Part shown: positions 37,560 to 48,158 of the stretch, in pieces | Position numbering within the stretch: the stretch's first letter is position 1 | Layout: the number at the start of each line of letters is the position of its first letter | From: Pseudomonas sp. RIT-PI-q | GTDB taxonomy: Bacteria > Pseudomonadota > Gammaproteobacteria > Pseudomonadales > Pseudomonadaceae | DNA: 64,000 nucleotides | Reading direction: 5' to 3' | NCBI RefSeq assembly: GCF_001297125.1 | Contig: NZ_LHPC01000028.1 | Coordinates: 434,001 to 498,000 of the forward strand | Notes under the pieces: generated by a model | Told to the model about the DNA's origin: nothing | Seen by the model: only the letters and a program-made list of their open reading frames with translations | The model's database searches: none | Made by a program: the position numbers and the translations under genes

Positions 37560-39125
37560 ATGCGTAACAACCAGCCCACCACACAACGCGAACGGACCTT
37601 CCCGGCTCAGCAACGGTTGATCTCCACCACCGATGCCAAGGGCGTGATCACTTATTGCAACGACGCGTTCGTTGAAATCAGTGGGTACTCGCGAGAGGAA
37701 CTGATCCGTGCGCCACATAACCTGGTGCGTCACCCTGACGTCCCGGCGGCTGTGTTCGCGCACATGTGGGGCACGCTGAAGCAAGGCTTGCCGTGGATGG
37801 GCATCGTCAAGAATCGCTGCAAGAGCGGTGACCACTATTGGGTCAACGCCTACGTCACGCCGGTTTTCGATGGCAATCAAGTGATTGGCTACGAATCGGT
37901 GCGGGTCAAACCCACTGCCGAACAGATCCGCCGCGCCGAAGCGCTTTACCAACGCATCAACCAAGGCAAATCGGCGATTCCTTCATCAGACAAATGGCTG
38001 CCGGTGCTGCAGGACTGGCTGCCGTTCATTCTGGTCAGCCAATTGAGCTTCATGATCGGTGCCACGCTGACGTCCCAGTGGGGCTTTGCCCTGGCCGCCG
38101 GTCTGTCGGTGCCGTTGGGCTTGCTGGGTTTGAGCTGGCAACAGCGCGGCCTCAAGCGTCTGCTGGTGCTGGCCGGGCAAACCACCTCTGATCCGCTGAT
38201 CGCACAGATGTACACCGACCGCCGTGGCGCTCAGGCGCGTCTGGAGATGTCGATCCTCAGCCAGGAAGCTCGCCGGAAAACCTGCCTGACCCGCCTGCAA
38301 GACACCGCCGAGCACTTGAGCGACCAGGCGAAACAGTCCGACACCCTGGCCCACAACAGCTCCAACGGGCTGGAACGCCAGCGTGTCGAAACCGAGCAAG
38401 TGGCCACCGCCGTCAATCAAATGGCCGCCACCACTCAAGAAGTTGCCAGCCACGTGCAGCGCACGGCGGATGCCACTCAGGAAGCCAATCGCCTGACCGG
38501 TCGCGGCCGCGACATCGCAGGGGAAACCCGCGAAGCCATCCAGCGTCTTTCGGTGGTGGTGGGTGAAACCGGTCTGACCGTGACCCAACTGGCCAAGGAC
38601 AGCGACGAAATCGGCGGCGTAGTCGATGTGATCAAAGGCATCGCCGACCAGACCAACCTGCTGGCCTTGAACGCGGCCATCGAAGCGGCCCGCGCCGGTG
38701 AGATGGGTCGTGGGTTTGCGGTAGTGGCTGACGAAGTTCGGCAACTGGCGCAACGCACCAGCGAATCCACCGGGCAGATCCACGCCCTGATCGCCAAACT
38801 CCAGCAAACCGCCAGCACCGCGGTGCAAACCATGGAAGCCGGGCATCGCCAGGCGGAAGAAGGTGTGGCACGGGTACTGGAAGCTGACCAGGCGCTGATC
38901 GGGATCAGCGAAGCGGTGGCTCACATCACCGACATGACCACGCAGATCGCCGCGGCGACGGAAGAGCAAAGCTCGGTGGCTGAAGAAATCAGCCGCAACA
39001 TCAGCAACATCTCGCAACTGGCGGACCAGACCTCGGAACAGGCACAACACTCGGCGCTGTTGAGTGAAGAACTGACCAAGACGGCGAATACCCAGTATTC
39101 GTTGGTGCAACGGTTTAACCGGTAA
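37560..39125 (+). CDS. Aer-like methyl-accepting chemotaxis protein with PAS domain
   Basis: A 521-residue receptor. The N-terminal PAS domain (residues about 15-125) has [25 protein letters not shown] and the RHPDVP motif of FAD-binding energy sensors of the Aer type. Two adjacent hydrophobic helices (about 150-200) anchor it to the membrane with a cytoplasmic PAS, and the signalling domain has the hairpin tip [29 protein letters not shown] sequence. It should report redox state to CheA. Not linked by transcription to its neighbours; it ends in a REPIN. A TTG six codons upstream is a weaker start. Confidence 0.88.
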   Translation: MRNNQPTTQRERTFPAQQRLISTTDAKGVITYCNDAFVEISGYSREELIRAPHNLVRHPDVPAAVFAHMWGTLKQGLPWMGIVKNRCKSGDHYWVNAYVTPVFDGNQVIGYESVRVKPTAEQIRRAEALYQRINQGKSAIPSSDKWLPVLQDWLPFILVSQLSFMIGATLTSQWGFALAAGLSVPLGLLGLSWQQRGLKRLLVLAGQTTSDPLIAQMYTDRRGAQARLEMSILSQEARRKTCLTRLQDTAEHLSDQAKQSDTLAHNSSNGLERQRVETEQVATAVNQMAATTQEVASHVQRTADATQEANRLTGRGRDIAGETREAIQRLSVVVGETGLTVTQLAKDSDEIGGVVDVIKGIADQTNLLALNAAIEAARAGEMGRGFAVVADEVRQLAQRTSESTGQIHALIAKLQQTASTAVQTMEAGHRQAEEGVARVLEADQALIGISEAVAHITDMTTQIAAATEEQSSVAEEISRNISNISQLADQTSEQAQHSALLSEELTKTANTQYSLVQRFNR

Positions 39126-39126
39126 G

Positions 39127-39210
39127 CCTTCAGGCCGCCTTCGCTGGCAAGCCAGCTCCTACAAGAGACCGTAATCCTCTGTAGGAGCTGGCTTGCCAGC
39201 GAAGAGGCCT
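39127..39210. repeat. REPIN after the chemoreceptor gene (CTGGCAAGCCAGC type)
   Basis: Arms CTTCGCTGGCAAGCCAGCTCC and GGAGCTGGCTTGCCAGCGAAG, an exact inverted pair, with about 22 bases between them. It shares its core with the array around the RAYT gene. Confidence 0.88.
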
Positions 39211-39254
39211 GATTCCCAGCACACCGTTCACTGAAGCAATGCAACGCCCGACCG

Positions 39255-39347
39255 ATTGCCTTCGCGGGCAAGCCTCGCTCCTACAGGTCATGCGTCGATC
39301 ATGCGCACGCCGATAACCTGTAGGAGCGAGGCTTGCCCGCGAAGAGG
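39255..39347. repeat. REPIN before the hydrolase gene (GCGGGCAAGCC type)
   Basis: Arms CTTCGCGGGCAAGCCTCGCTCC and GGAGCGAGGCTTGCCCGCGAAG, exact complement, with a spacer of about 40 bases. It lies just downstream of the hydrolase stop codon and 45 bases from a REPIN of the other family. Confidence 0.88.
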
Positions 39348-39368
39348 CCCTGACCGGCACTGTAAATT

Positions 39369-40046
39369 TCACTGAAGAAATGCAGCAACCTTCCCCGCCG
39401 CAGCCGCCAAATGCTGCTCATGAGTAAACCCGGAAGCCTTCAACGGCTTCAAATCATGATCCCCCGCCACCAACCAGAACACCTCAATGCTCGGCGATAA
39501 GGCATAGCCTTCAACCGCCTCGCGATTCCCCAGCGCATCCCGCTCGCCTTGAACAATCAGCGCCCGTGTCTTCAACCCGGCCAAATGCTCGACCCGAGGT
39601 TTCTCAGGTTTACCGACCGCATAAAACGGATACCCGAGGCACACCAACGCATCGGCTTGCAGTTCATCGGCCAGAAGACTGGCCATCCGCCCGCCCATGG
39701 ACTTGCCGCCAATCGCCAGACGCCCAGCGACATGGCGTCGCACCACGGCATACACCTCACGCCAGCATTCCAGCAGTTTCGGCGCCGGGTTCGGTGGACG
39801 TTTACCCCCATCGATACGCCGTTGCGCCATGTAGGGAAACTCGAAGCGCAGCACATTGATGCCTTGAGCAGCAAGGCGTTCAGCCATGTCGGTCATCCAG
39901 GCGCTGTCCATTGGGGCTCCGGCGCCATGGGCGAGAATCAGCGTCGCCGATGCCGGCGCTTCAGCGGCATTCCACAACCATCCATGTTCCTGCACACACC
40001 GCGCCCATTGATCCCCGTCAATACTGGCCTTGTGCTCTTTGTCCAT
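39369..40046 (-). CDS. Alpha/beta-hydrolase family protein (KANL3/Tex30-like)
   Basis: A 225-residue compact alpha/beta hydrolase. The oxyanion-region motif is [12 protein letters not shown] (residues about 34-45), the nucleophile elbow is [11 protein letters not shown] (Ser about 119), the acid is in [10 protein letters not shown], and the histidine is in [10 protein letters not shown]. Length and the GKSMGG elbow fit the family often annotated 'alpha/beta family hydrolase' in pseudomonads. The substrate is unknown. It is divergent from ccoN. Its 5' coding end contains the best candidate Anr site for the first cco operon. Confidence 0.75.
   Translation of the reverse strand: MDKEHKASIDGDQWARCVQEHGWLWNAAEAPASATLILAHGAGAPMDSAWMTDMAERLAAQGINVLRFEFPYMAQRRIDGGKRPPNPAPKLLECWREVYAVVRRHVAGRLAIGGKSMGGRMASLLADELQADALVCLGYPFYAVGKPEKPRVEHLAGLKTRALIVQGERDALGNREAVEGYALSPSIEVFWLVAGDHDLKPLKASGFTHEQHLAAAAGKVAAFLQ
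40008..40021. promoter_or_regulatory. Candidate Anr box for the first ccoNOQP operon
   Basis: TTGATCCCCGTCAA matches the FNR/Anr consensus TTGAT-N4-ATCAA at 9 of 10 defined positions. It lies 137 bases before the ccoN start, within the first codons of the divergent hydrolase gene. In P. aeruginosa the upstream operon, cco2, is the Anr-induced one, which agrees with this location. Binding is inferred. Confidence 0.6.
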
Positions 40047-40157
40047 GCTTGCCTCGCTTTTAGTCTGCCTATAACTCCAGGCGAAGGAAGCGTCATTGCC
40101 TTGCGGCTTACTCGCAAAGACAGGCCTTCACTTCGGCTGAACCGTGGATGGGGAACC

Positions 40158-41582
40158 ATGAACACTTCTATCAGTACCGCCTACAACTACAAGGTGGTCC
40201 GCCAATTCGCCATTATGACGGTGGTGTGGGGCATCGTTGGCATGGGGCTCGGGGTTTTTCTCGCGGCCCAATTGGTCTGGCCCGAACTCAACTTCAATTT
40301 GCCGTGGACCAGTTTCGGCCGTTTGCGCCCGTTGCACACCAACGCCGTGATCTTCGCCTTCGGCGGTTGCGCCCTGTTCGCCAGTTCGTTCTATTCGGTG
40401 CAACGCACCTGCCAGACACAACTGTTCGCGCCGAAAATCGCCGCGTTCTGCTTCTGGGGCTGGCAAGTGGTGATCCTGCTGGCGGCCATCAGCCTGCCGC
40501 TGGGCTACACCAGCTCCAAGGAATACGCCGAACTGGAATGGCCGATCGACATCCTGATCACCATCGTCTGGGTTGCCTACGCCATCGTGTTCTTCGGCAC
40601 GATCATGCAGCGCAAGACCAGGCACATCTATGTCGGCAACTGGTTCTTCGGTGCGTTCATCATCACCGTGGCGATTCTGCACATCGTCAACAACCTTGAG
40701 TTGCCGGTGAGTTTCACCAAGTCTTACTCGGTGTACGCCGGTGCGACCGATGCCATGGTCCAGTGGTGGTACGGCCATAACGCCGTCGGCTTTTTCCTCA
40801 CCGCCGGTTTCCTCGGGATGATGTACTACTTCGTGCCGAAACAGGCCGAGCGTCCGGTGTATTCCTATCGTTTGTCGATCGTGCACTTCTGGGCGCTGAT
40901 CACCCTGTACATCTGGGCCGGTCCGCACCACTTGCACTACACCGCGCTGCCGGACTGGGCACAGTCGCTGGGCATGGTGATGTCGCTGATCCTGCTGGCG
41001 CCAAGCTGGGGCGGGATGATCAACGGGATGATGACGCTCTCGGGCGCCTGGCATAAGTTGCGCAGCGACCCGATCCTGCGCTTCCTCGTGGTCTCGCTGG
41101 CGTTCTACGGCATGTCGACCTTCGAAGGGCCGATGATGGCCATCAAGACGGTCAACGCCCTCTCCCACTACACCGACTGGACCATCGGCCACGTTCACGC
41201 TGGCGCTCTCGGCTGGGTGGCGATGATTTCGATCGGCGCGCTGTATCACATGATCCCGAAAATCTTCGGCCGCACGCAGATGCACAGCATCGGCCTGATC
41301 AACGCGCACTTCTGGCTCGCGACCATCGGCACCGTGCTCTACATCGCCTCGATGTGGGTCAACGGCATCGCCCAGGGCCTCATGTGGCGCGCGATCAACG
41401 ACGACGGCACGCTGACCTACTCCTTCGTCGAAACCCTGGTGGCCAGCCACCCAGGCTTCGTCGTGCGGCTGGTCGGCGGTGCGATCTTCTTCAGCGGCAT
41501 GTTGCTGATGGCCTACAACACCTGGCGCACCGTGCGGGCCTCGCAGCCTGCCGAAGTCGCCGCTGCTGCGCAGATCGCCTGA
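40158..41582 (+). CDS. ccoN: cbb3-type cytochrome c oxidase subunit I (first operon, cco2-type)
   Basis: Catalytic subunit with haem b, haem b3 and CuB, which reduces O2 with high affinity and pumps protons; 474 residues and about twelve helices. The histidine-bearing segments are visible: [44 protein letters not shown] and [13 protein letters not shown]. The reading frame is open far upstream, but ATG at 40158 (GGGGAACC before it) begins [14 protein letters not shown] as in other CcoN. It is the first gene of ccoNOQP and nearly identical over long stretches to the second copy at 43844. The upstream order matches cco2 of P. aeruginosa. Confidence 0.96.
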   Translation: MNTSISTAYNYKVVRQFAIMTVVWGIVGMGLGVFLAAQLVWPELNFNLPWTSFGRLRPLHTNAVIFAFGGCALFASSFYSVQRTCQTQLFAPKIAAFCFWGWQVVILLAAISLPLGYTSSKEYAELEWPIDILITIVWVAYAIVFFGTIMQRKTRHIYVGNWFFGAFIITVAILHIVNNLELPVSFTKSYSVYAGATDAMVQWWYGHNAVGFFLTAGFLGMMYYFVPKQAERPVYSYRLSIVHFWALITLYIWAGPHHLHYTALPDWAQSLGMVMSLILLAPSWGGMINGMMTLSGAWHKLRSDPILRFLVVSLAFYGMSTFEGPMMAIKTVNALSHYTDWTIGHVHAGALGWVAMISIGALYHMIPKIFGRTQMHSIGLINAHFWLATIGTVLYIASMWVNGIAQGLMWRAINDDGTLTYSFVETLVASHPGFVVRLVGGAIFFSGMLLMAYNTWRTVRASQPAEVAAAAQIA

Positions 41583-41592
41583 GGAGACCGCC

Positions 41593-42201
41593 ATGAAACA
41601 CGAAACAATCGAGAAAAACGTCGGCCTGCTGATGCTGTTGATGGTATTGGCCGTGAGCATCGGCGGTCTGACCCAGATCGTCCCGTTGTTCTTTCAGGAC
41701 GTGACCAACAAACCGGTGGAAGGCATGAAGCCCTACACCGCGCTGCAACTGGAAGGTCGCGACATTTACATCCGCGAAGGCTGCGTCGGTTGCCACTCGC
41801 AGATGATCCGGCCGTTCCGCGCCGAGACCGAACGCTACGGCCACTACTCGGTGGCCGGTGAAAGCGTCTGGGATCACCCGTTCCTGTGGGGCTCGAAACG
41901 CACCGGTCCGGACCTGGCACGGGTTGGCGGTCGCTACTCCGAAGACTGGCACCGCGCGCATTTGTACAACCCACGCAACGTCGTGCCGGAATCGAAAATG
42001 CCCGGCTACCCATGGCTGGTGGCCAATCAACTCGACAGCAGCCACACCGAAACCAAGATCAAGGCCATGCGCACCCTCGGCGTGCCGTACACCGACGACG
42101 ACATCACAGGCGCCGTCGCCTCGCTCAAGGGCAAGACCGAAATGGACGCGCTGGTGGCCTACCTGCAAGTGCTCGGCACAGCCATCAAGAGCAAGAGGTG
42201 A
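41593..42201 (+). CDS. ccoO: cbb3 oxidase subunit II, mono-haem cytochrome c (first operon)
   Basis: A 202-residue membrane-anchored cytochrome c carrying electrons to CcoN. One helix (residues about 10-30) precedes the haem-binding motif CVGCH ([13 protein letters not shown]), with the axial Met probably in ESKMPGYPW. The start is ATG after GAGGAGACCGCC. It begins 10 bases after ccoN and is followed by ccoQ after three bases. Confidence 0.96.
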   Translation: MKHETIEKNVGLLMLLMVLAVSIGGLTQIVPLFFQDVTNKPVEGMKPYTALQLEGRDIYIREGCVGCHSQMIRPFRAETERYGHYSVAGESVWDHPFLWGSKRTGPDLARVGGRYSEDWHRAHLYNPRNVVPESKMPGYPWLVANQLDSSHTETKIKAMRTLGVPYTDDDITGAVASLKGKTEMDALVAYLQVLGTAIKSKR

Positions 42202-42204
42202 GCC

Positions 42205-42411
42205 ATGGTCGTTGAAATGAGCAGTGGAATGATCCGCGGCCTGGGCACGGTCGTGGTGTTTGTGGCCTTCGTCGGCCTCGCGTTGTGGGTGTTCAGCAGC
42301 AAGCGCAGCCCGGAATTCGCCGAAGCGCGCTTGCTGCCATTCGCCGATGAGCCGCAACCCGGCAACGCCACCCCCCAAGAACCTGCAACAACAAGGAGTA
42401 CCCGGCCATGA
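42205..42411 (+). CDS. ccoQ: cbb3 oxidase small subunit CcoQ (first operon)
   Basis: A 68-residue single-helix subunit that stabilises the oxidase. The hydrophobic segment [17 protein letters not shown] is followed by the conserved acidic [12 protein letters not shown]. Its stop overlaps the ccoP start by four bases. In PAO1 annotation this gene was often missed, so its presence in both operons here is worth keeping. Confidence 0.93.
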   Translation: MVVEMSSGMIRGLGTVVVFVAFVGLALWVFSSKRSPEFAEARLLPFADEPQPGNATPQEPATTRSTRP

Positions 42412-43361
42412 CCACCTTCTGGAGTACGTGGATTTGCGTACTGACCATCGGCAGCCTGATCGGCCTGACCTGGTTGCTGATCGGCACCCGCAAGGGCGAA
42501 ACCAAAGGCAGCGTCGACCAGACCATGGGCCACAGCTTCGACGGCATCGAGGAGTACGACAACCCGTTGCCGCAGTGGTGGTTCATGCTCTTCGCCGGCA
42601 CGCTGGTGTTTGCCGTGGGTTATCTGGTGCTTTATCCGGGCCTGGGCAACTGGAAAGGTGTCTTGCCGGGCTATGAGGACGGCTGGACTGGCGTCCACGA
42701 GTGGGAAAAGGAAATGGACAAGGCAGACGCCAGGTTCGGACCGATCTTCGCCAAATTCGCCGCCATGCCCCTGGAAGAAGTGGCCAAGGACCCACAAGCG
42801 CTGAAAATGGGTGGTCGCCTGTTTGCTTCCAACTGCTCGGTGTGCCACGGCTCGGATGCCAAGGGTGCTTTTGGCTTCCCTAATCTTGCCGACACTAACT
42901 GGCGCTGGGGCGGTGATGCCGAGATGATCAAAACCACGATCATGGGCGGTCGCATGGCCGCCATGCCGGCCTGGGGTGAAATCCTCGGTGACGCGGGCGT
43001 GAAGAATGTCGCCGCTTATGTGCGTCATGACCTGGCCGGCCTGCCGCTACCGGATGACAGCGGCGCCGACCTGAAAGCCGGACAGCAACTGTTCAGCACC
43101 ACCTGCGTAGCCTGTCATGGGGCAAACGGCCAGGGCACTGAAGCCATGGGCGCGCCGAACCTGACGCACCCGGCCGGATTCATTTACGGTACAAGCCTGG
43201 CGCAACTGCAACAGACGATTCGTCATGGTCGCCAGGGCCATATGCCGGCGCAGAATGAACTGCTCGGCAACGATAAAGTGCAATTGCTGGCCGCTTATGT
43301 GTACAGCCTGTCACACGGGCTGAATACAGAGCGTTTGCAGGCTGAAGGCAAAGGCGAATAA
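42408..43361 (+). CDS. ccoP: cbb3 oxidase subunit III, di-haem cytochrome c (first operon)
   Basis: A 317-residue electron-entry subunit. Two helices at the N-terminus (about 5-22 and 55-80, with [18 protein letters not shown] between them) precede two cytochrome c domains, with haem motifs CSVCH ([13 protein letters not shown]) and CVACH ([13 protein letters not shown]). Both are intact here, in contrast to the second copy at 46082. ATGA overlap with ccoQ. Last gene of the operon. Confidence 0.95.
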   Translation: MTTFWSTWICVLTIGSLIGLTWLLIGTRKGETKGSVDQTMGHSFDGIEEYDNPLPQWWFMLFAGTLVFAVGYLVLYPGLGNWKGVLPGYEDGWTGVHEWEKEMDKADARFGPIFAKFAAMPLEEVAKDPQALKMGGRLFASNCSVCHGSDAKGAFGFPNLADTNWRWGGDAEMIKTTIMGGRMAAMPAWGEILGDAGVKNVAAYVRHDLAGLPLPDDSGADLKAGQQLFSTTCVACHGANGQGTEAMGAPNLTHPAGFIYGTSLAQLQQTIRHGRQGHMPAQNELLGNDKVQLLAAYVYSLSHGLNTERLQAEGKGE

Positions 43362-43843
43362 ATCTCGACCGCTCTGCTGCCGCATTCTTCGGACTGCGGC
43401 AGTTCCCTGCCCCTTTGCGACCCATTGTCGCACCCTCCGTTAGTCCGCCTTTCGGTTCACCAGATTCGGGTCTAAGCTTGCTCCGATGCGGACTGGCATG
43501 AGCCGGTTCCAGGTCGACCCGACGCGATGTGTTCAACGAATCTGCTCGATGACAGGCCGCAAAGGCTGGTAGATACCGGCTGTCGTGCCAATTGCCGTCG
43601 GTCAGCCGATCGTTGTGTTTGAACACACCCCGTTACAACTGACCTGACCCCCTCACCTTTTTCGTCCGCTGCGACATTTTGCCCACGGGCAATTTTGTCC
43701 TTACGCGGCGCATGGAAAGGCCGCAGAATCAGCTTTTGAAAGCATTGACCCAGGTCATGGCGCGTTGCAATGACCCCCCGCTTTCTCCATACTTGCGGCC
43801 GATTTTTACTCCTAATAAAACACCCAAACCGTGGAACCTTAGA
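43362..43843. other. Intergenic region between the two ccoNOQP operons
   Basis: About 480 bases with no gene I can support. At 43745-43758 there is TTGACCCAGGTCAT, whose core TGAC-N4-GTCA has Anr-box geometry but deviates at three consensus positions. The second cco operon is reported to be largely constitutive in P. aeruginosa, and a weak site would agree with this. The operon's promoter should lie in this stretch. Confidence 0.5.
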
Positions 43844-45286
43844 ATGAGCACAGCAATCAGTCCGACTGCTTATAACTATAAGGTAGTCCGCCAGTTCGCC
43901 ATCATGACGGTGGTCTGGGGGATCCTTGGCATGGGGCTTGGTGTCTTCATCGCCTCACAGCTCGTATGGCCGGAATTGAACTTCGGTCTGCCGTGGACGA
44001 CTTTTGGACGCTTACGCCCGTTGCACACCAACCTGGTGATTTTCGCCTTCGGTGGTTGTGCACTGTTTGCCACTTCTTATTACGTCGTGCAGCGAACCTG
44101 CCAAACGCGACTGATTTCCGACAGCCTCGCTGCCTTCACCTTCTGGGGATGGCAAGCGGTGATCGTCGGCGCGATCATTACCTTGCCGTTGGGTTACACC
44201 ACGACCAAGGAATACGCGGAACTGGAATGGCCCCTGGCTATTCTGCTGGCCATCGTCTGGGTAACCTACGGTCTGGTGTTCTTCGGCACTATCACCAAGC
44301 GCAAGACCAAGCACATCTATGTGGGTAACTGGTTCTACGGTGCCTTCATCGTCGTGACGGCGATGTTGCACATCGTCAACCACGCGTCCCTGCCGGTCAG
44401 CTTCTTCAAGTCCTACTCGGCCTACGCCGGTGCGACTGACGCGATGATCCAGTGGTGGTACGGCCACAACGCGGTCGGTTTCTTCCTGACCACCGGCTTC
44501 CTGGGGATGATGTACTACTTCGTTCCGAAGCAGGCCGAGCGTCCGATCTACTCCTATCGTCTGTCGATCGTGCACTTCTGGGCGCTAATCACCCTGTACA
44601 TCTGGGCCGGTCCGCACCACTTGCACTACACCGCTTTGCCGGACTGGGCCCAGTCGCTGGGCATGGCGATGTCGATCATCCTGCTCGCACCGAGCTGGGG
44701 CGGCATGATCAACGGCATGATGACCCTGTCGGGCGCCTGGCATAAGTTGCGCACCGACCCGATCCTGCGCTTCCTGGTCGTGTCTTTGGCGTTCTACGGC
44801 ATGTCGACCTTCGAAGGCCCGATGATGGCCATCAAGACCGTCAATTCGCTGTCGCACTACACCGACTGGACCATCGGCCACGTACACGCCGGTGCCCTCG
44901 GTTGGGTAGCGATGATCTCGATCGGCGCCATCTACCACATGATCCCGAAACTGTTCGGTCGTGCGCAGATGCACAGCATCGGCCTGATCAACACGCACTT
45001 CTGGCTCGCAACCATCGGCACCGTGCTCTACATCGCTTCGATGTGGGTCAACGGCATCACCCAGGGCCTGATGTGGCGTGCAATCAACGACGACGGCACC
45101 CTCACCTACTCCTTCGTCGAAGCACTGCAAGCCAGCCACCCTGGTTTCATCGTTCGCGCCCTGGGCGGTGCGTTCTTTGCCAGCGGCATGCTGTTCATGG
45201 CCTACAACGTATGGCGTACCGTACGTGCCTCGAACCCGGCTGAAGCCGAAGCCGCCGCTCAGATTGCTGTAGTTGGAGCTCACTGA
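43844..45286 (+). CDS. ccoN: cbb3-type cytochrome c oxidase subunit I (second operon, cco1-type)
   Basis: A 480-residue second CcoN, with all the histidine segments found in the first copy ([46 protein letters not shown]). Protein identity to the first copy is very high except in a few helices and the termini. The position and lack of a strong Anr box fit cco1, the constitutive high-affinity oxidase of pseudomonads. ATG at 43844; the frame is open upstream but without family sequence. Its stop overlaps the ccoO start (TGATG). Confidence 0.96.
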   Translation: MSTAISPTAYNYKVVRQFAIMTVVWGILGMGLGVFIASQLVWPELNFGLPWTTFGRLRPLHTNLVIFAFGGCALFATSYYVVQRTCQTRLISDSLAAFTFWGWQAVIVGAIITLPLGYTTTKEYAELEWPLAILLAIVWVTYGLVFFGTITKRKTKHIYVGNWFYGAFIVVTAMLHIVNHASLPVSFFKSYSAYAGATDAMIQWWYGHNAVGFFLTTGFLGMMYYFVPKQAERPIYSYRLSIVHFWALITLYIWAGPHHLHYTALPDWAQSLGMAMSIILLAPSWGGMINGMMTLSGAWHKLRTDPILRFLVVSLAFYGMSTFEGPMMAIKTVNSLSHYTDWTIGHVHAGALGWVAMISIGAIYHMIPKLFGRAQMHSIGLINTHFWLATIGTVLYIASMWVNGITQGLMWRAINDDGTLTYSFVEALQASHPGFIVRALGGAFFASGMLFMAYNVWRTVRASNPAEAEAAAQIAVVGAH

Positions 45287-45894
45287 TGAAGCATGAAGCA
45301 GTCGAGAAGAACATTGGCCTGCTGGCCTTCTTCATGGTTATCGCCGTCAGCATCGGCGGCCTGACCCAGATCGTTCCGCTGTTTTTCCAGGACGTCACCA
45401 ACAAGCCGGTCGAGGGCATGAAGCCGCGCCCGGCGCTGGAACTTGAAGGCCGTGACATTTTCATCGCCAACGGTTGTGTCAGCTGCCACTCGCAGATGAT
45501 CCGCCCGTTCCGTGCTGAAACCGAACGCTACGGCCATTACTCGGTCGCCGGTGAAAGCGTCTGGGACCACCCGTTCCTGTGGGGTTCCAAGCGTACCGGT
45601 CCGGACCTGGCCCGTGTCGGCGGTCGTTACTCCGATGACTGGCAGCGTGCGCACTTGTACAACCCGCGCAACGTGGTGCCTGAGTCGAAAATGCCGGCCT
45701 ACCCGTTCCTCGTGGAAAACAAGCTCGACGGCAAAGACACCGCCAAGAAAATGGAAGTCTTGCGCACGCTCGGCGTCCCTTACACCGACGAAGACATCGC
45801 CGGCGCCAAGGATGCTGTGAAGGGCAAAACCGAAATGGACGCGCTGGTGGCCTATCTGCAAGGCCTGGGCACCATCATCAAAAGCAAACGGTGA
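45286..45894 (+). CDS. ccoO: cbb3 oxidase subunit II, mono-haem cytochrome c (second operon)
   Basis: A 202-residue paralogue of the CcoO at 41593, with the N-terminal anchor and haem motif CVSCH ([13 protein letters not shown]). ESKMPAYPF likely contains the axial methionine. The start codon overlaps the end of ccoN; a five-base gap separates it from ccoQ. Confidence 0.96.
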   Translation: MKHEAVEKNIGLLAFFMVIAVSIGGLTQIVPLFFQDVTNKPVEGMKPRPALELEGRDIFIANGCVSCHSQMIRPFRAETERYGHYSVAGESVWDHPFLWGSKRTGPDLARVGGRYSDDWQRAHLYNPRNVVPESKMPAYPFLVENKLDGKDTAKKMEVLRTLGVPYTDEDIAGAKDAVKGKTEMDALVAYLQGLGTIIKSKR

Positions 45895-45899
45895 TTTAG

Positions 45900-46085
45900 A
45901 TGGATATCGGGATGATTCGTGGCCTGGGCACCGTTGTTGTGATGGTGGCCTTTATCGGTCTGGCGTTGTGGGTGTTCAGCCCCAAGCGCAAGTCGGAGTT
46001 TGAAGACGCGACCTTGCTGCCTTTCGCGGATGATCCCGAAGCCATCAAGCACGTCGAGCAAGCTTCTAGGAGTAACAAAGAATGA
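45900..46085 (+). CDS. ccoQ: cbb3 oxidase small subunit CcoQ (second operon)
   Basis: A 61-residue one-helix protein ([23 protein letters not shown]) with the acidic [14 protein letters not shown] following it, as in the first copy. The ATG at 45900 has no ideal ribosome site (TGATTTAG) and is probably reached by coupling to ccoO. Four-base overlap with ccoP. Confidence 0.93.
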   Translation: MDIGMIRGLGTVVVMVAFIGLALWVFSPKRKSEFEDATLLPFADDPEAIKHVEQASRSNKE

Positions 46086-47065
46086 CTACGTTCTGGAGTC
46101 TGTACGTCACAGTCCTCAGTCTCGGCACCATCTTCGCCCTGACCTGGCTGCTGCTGTCCACCCGCAAGGGCCAGCGCAGCGAAGCCACCGAAGAAACGGT
46201 TGGCCACTCCTTCGACGGGATCGAGGAGTACGACAACCCACTGCCGAAATGGTGGTTCATGCTGTTCGTGGGCACCATCATCTTCGCCCTGGGCTACCTG
46301 GTGCTGTACCCGGGCCTGGGCAACTGGAAAGGCCTGCTGCCGGGTTACAACTACCTGGATAACGAGAAGCAGACTGCGTTCGCCAACGGCCAGAGCGGCT
46401 GGACCGGCGTTCACGAGTGGGAAAAGGAAATGGCCAAATCGGACGCCAAGTTCGGCCCGATCTTCGCCAAATTTGCTTCCATGCCGATCGAAGAAGTGGC
46501 CAAGGACCCGCAAGCCCTGAAGATGGGTGGCCGTCTGTTCGCCTCCAACTGCTCGGTTTGCCACGGTTCCGACGCCAAGGGTGCTTATGGCTTCCCGAAC
46601 CTGACCGACGCCGACTGGCGCTGGGGCGGTGAGGCAGAAACCATCAAGACCACCATCATGGGCGGTCGTCACGCCGTGATGCCGGCCTGGGCTGAAGTGA
46701 TCGGCGAGCAAGGTGTTGCTGACGTTGCCGCGGTCGTGCTGACCAACCTCGATGGCCGCAAGCTGCCGGAAGGCACCAAGGCCGACCCGGTTGCCGGCCA
46801 GAAACTGTTCGCCGCCAACTGCGCGGTGGGCCACGGTCCGGAAGGCAAAGGGACGCCAGCCATGGGCGCACCTAACCTGACCCACCCTGCAGCGTTCATC
46901 TACGGTTCGAGCTTCGCTCAACTGCAGCAGACCATCCGTTACGGCCGTCAGGGCCAGATGCCTGCACAAGAACAGCTGCAAGGTAACGACAAGGTTCACC
47001 TGCTGGCCGCTTACGTCTACAGCCTGTCTCACGGTGAGAAGGCTCCGGCGCCGGACGCCCAGTAA
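46082..47065 (+). CDS. ccoP: cbb3 oxidase subunit III CcoP with altered second haem motif (second operon)
   Basis: A 327-residue di-haem c subunit similar to the first CcoP, with an 11-residue insert after GLLPGYN. The first haem motif CSVCH ([13 protein letters not shown]) is normal. The second reads CAVGH ([13 protein letters not shown]): codon 250 is GGC where TGC is expected, so the second haem-binding cysteine is Gly. The downstream region ([17 protein letters not shown] with the axial Met) is intact, and no frameshift or stop is present. The haem could still bind by one thioether bond, or this could be a sequencing error. A terminator follows. Confidence 0.92.
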   Translation: MTTFWSLYVTVLSLGTIFALTWLLLSTRKGQRSEATEETVGHSFDGIEEYDNPLPKWWFMLFVGTIIFALGYLVLYPGLGNWKGLLPGYNYLDNEKQTAFANGQSGWTGVHEWEKEMAKSDAKFGPIFAKFASMPIEEVAKDPQALKMGGRLFASNCSVCHGSDAKGAYGFPNLTDADWRWGGEAETIKTTIMGGRHAVMPAWAEVIGEQGVADVAAVVLTNLDGRKLPEGTKADPVAGQKLFAANCAVGHGPEGKGTPAMGAPNLTHPAAFIYGSSFAQLQQTIRYGRQGQMPAQEQLQGNDKVHLLAAYVYSLSHGEKAPAPDAQ

Positions 47066-47082
47066 GGCAAACGCTTGCTGCA

Positions 47083-47119
47083 ATAAAAAATGCCCCGTCA
47101 TCTGACGGGGCTTTTTTTT
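47083..47119 (+). terminator. Rho-independent terminator of the second cco operon
   Basis: Hairpin GCCCCGTCATCTGACGGGGC followed by eight T residues, and preceded by AAAAAA, so it can act in both directions. It lies between ccoP and the convergent metallophosphoesterase gene. Confidence 0.95.
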
Positions 47120-47135
47120 GATCGGGAAACAGCGG

Positions 47136-48158
47136 TTATCGAACGGCCACGGTGGCGATCAGCTGACGACTCGGCCAGTTGTTGCCATTGACCTGGTGCA
47201 CCTTCAGCGTCTGGCGATCCGGGGCGATATCGGCGATCAGGTAGGTCTGGCTGGACGCACCGCCGCTGAGAAACACCGGCACTTCACCGAAGTAGTCGCG
47301 GCGGTTCCAGCCGGTATAGAGGCCTGGCTCCGTGTGCAGATGCCCGGCGAACACGGCGCTCACCTTGTACCGTTCGATCATGGTTTTGAAACGGGCTACC
47401 TGCTCGCTGCTGCCCTTCCATTGATCAGGCTTGTGCAGGTTGAGAATAATGATCTTGTCTTGACTGCGCGCACGTTGCAGATCGCGCTCCAACCAATCCA
47501 GCGCATCTGAAATCTCGAACCTGACCCTGTTCAATGGGAACCCCGAAGAAAAGTTAACGGTGTAAGTGGGTTCATTGTGTAGTTGAATCAGATGAACATC
47601 GCCCACCACTTTGGAGTAGGCAAGGCTGCCATAATAAACCTTGGCTCCATCCTCGGTTCGCGCAGCCAGATCCATACTGTCAACGTTGCCCCAATACTTC
47701 TCCTTCAACGCCACGATGCTGTCGGCGGCGCAGTTATTTTCTGGAAAGCTGCAATCATCCACATTGTTTTCGTAATCATGATTACCCAGTCCGTAGTCGT
47801 AATGCTCACCCAATGCTTTTGTAAGCAAGGCGTTGACCATTGAGCGCTGGCCGCCATGCCCAAAGGCGGTCATGTCGCCATTGATCATGACCGGAACCCT
47901 TGCAGGATCAACACTGAAGTTGCTCCTGAAATTCGCCACATCGGAATACTGGGTCTCAATCAGCCACTGTGAGCGCTTTTCTTTTTCCGACGTTGACTCA
48001 TCCCACCCGTGATCGGAACTTTCAGTCCATGGGTATTGTGGGTCCGAAGTAAATATCAAATGCCTTGGAAGGTAATCATCTTGTGCCGAATAAACATTAC
48101 CCACTGCGATACACAACAATGCGCCTGACAGCACCTTGATCTTTATATCAAGAAACAT
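47136..48158 (-). CDS. Secreted metallophosphoesterase (calcineurin-like)
   Basis: A 340-residue exported protein with an N-terminal signal peptide (LSGALLCIAVGNVYSA, cleavage near residue 25). Metal-ligand motifs of the calcineurin-like superfamily follow in order: TSDPQYPW (D-x-H replaced by D-x-Q), NGDMTAFG (GD), GNHDYEN (GNHD), and AGHLHTEPG (GHxH). The replacement of H by Q in the first motif, as in some purple-acid-phosphatase/cyclic-nucleotide PDE relatives, may change the metal site. The substrate is unknown. Good AAAGGA ribosome site. Genes on both sides are on the other strand. Confidence 0.82.
   Translation of the reverse strand: MFLDIKIKVLSGALLCIAVGNVYSAQDDYLPRHLIFTSDPQYPWTESSDHGWDESTSEKEKRSQWLIETQYSDVANFRSNFSVDPARVPVMINGDMTAFGHGGQRSMVNALLTKALGEHYDYGLGNHDYENNVDDCSFPENNCAADSIVALKEKYWGNVDSMDLAARTEDGAKVYYGSLAYSKVVGDVHLIQLHNEPTYTVNFSSGFPLNRVRFEISDALDWLERDLQRARSQDKIIILNLHKPDQWKGSSEQVARFKTMIERYKVSAVFAGHLHTEPGLYTGWNRRDYFGEVPVFLSGGASSQTYLIADIAPDRQTLKVHQVNGNNWPSRQLIATVAVR

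Noticed and set aside
40128..41660. 510-codon minus-strand frame opposite ccoN
   Set aside because: Shadow frame; a similar one appears opposite the second ccoN because the two genes are nearly identical.
43745..43758. TTGACCCAGGTCAT as an Anr box for the second cco operon
   Set aside because: Three of ten consensus positions differ; kept only as a note in the intergenic entry.
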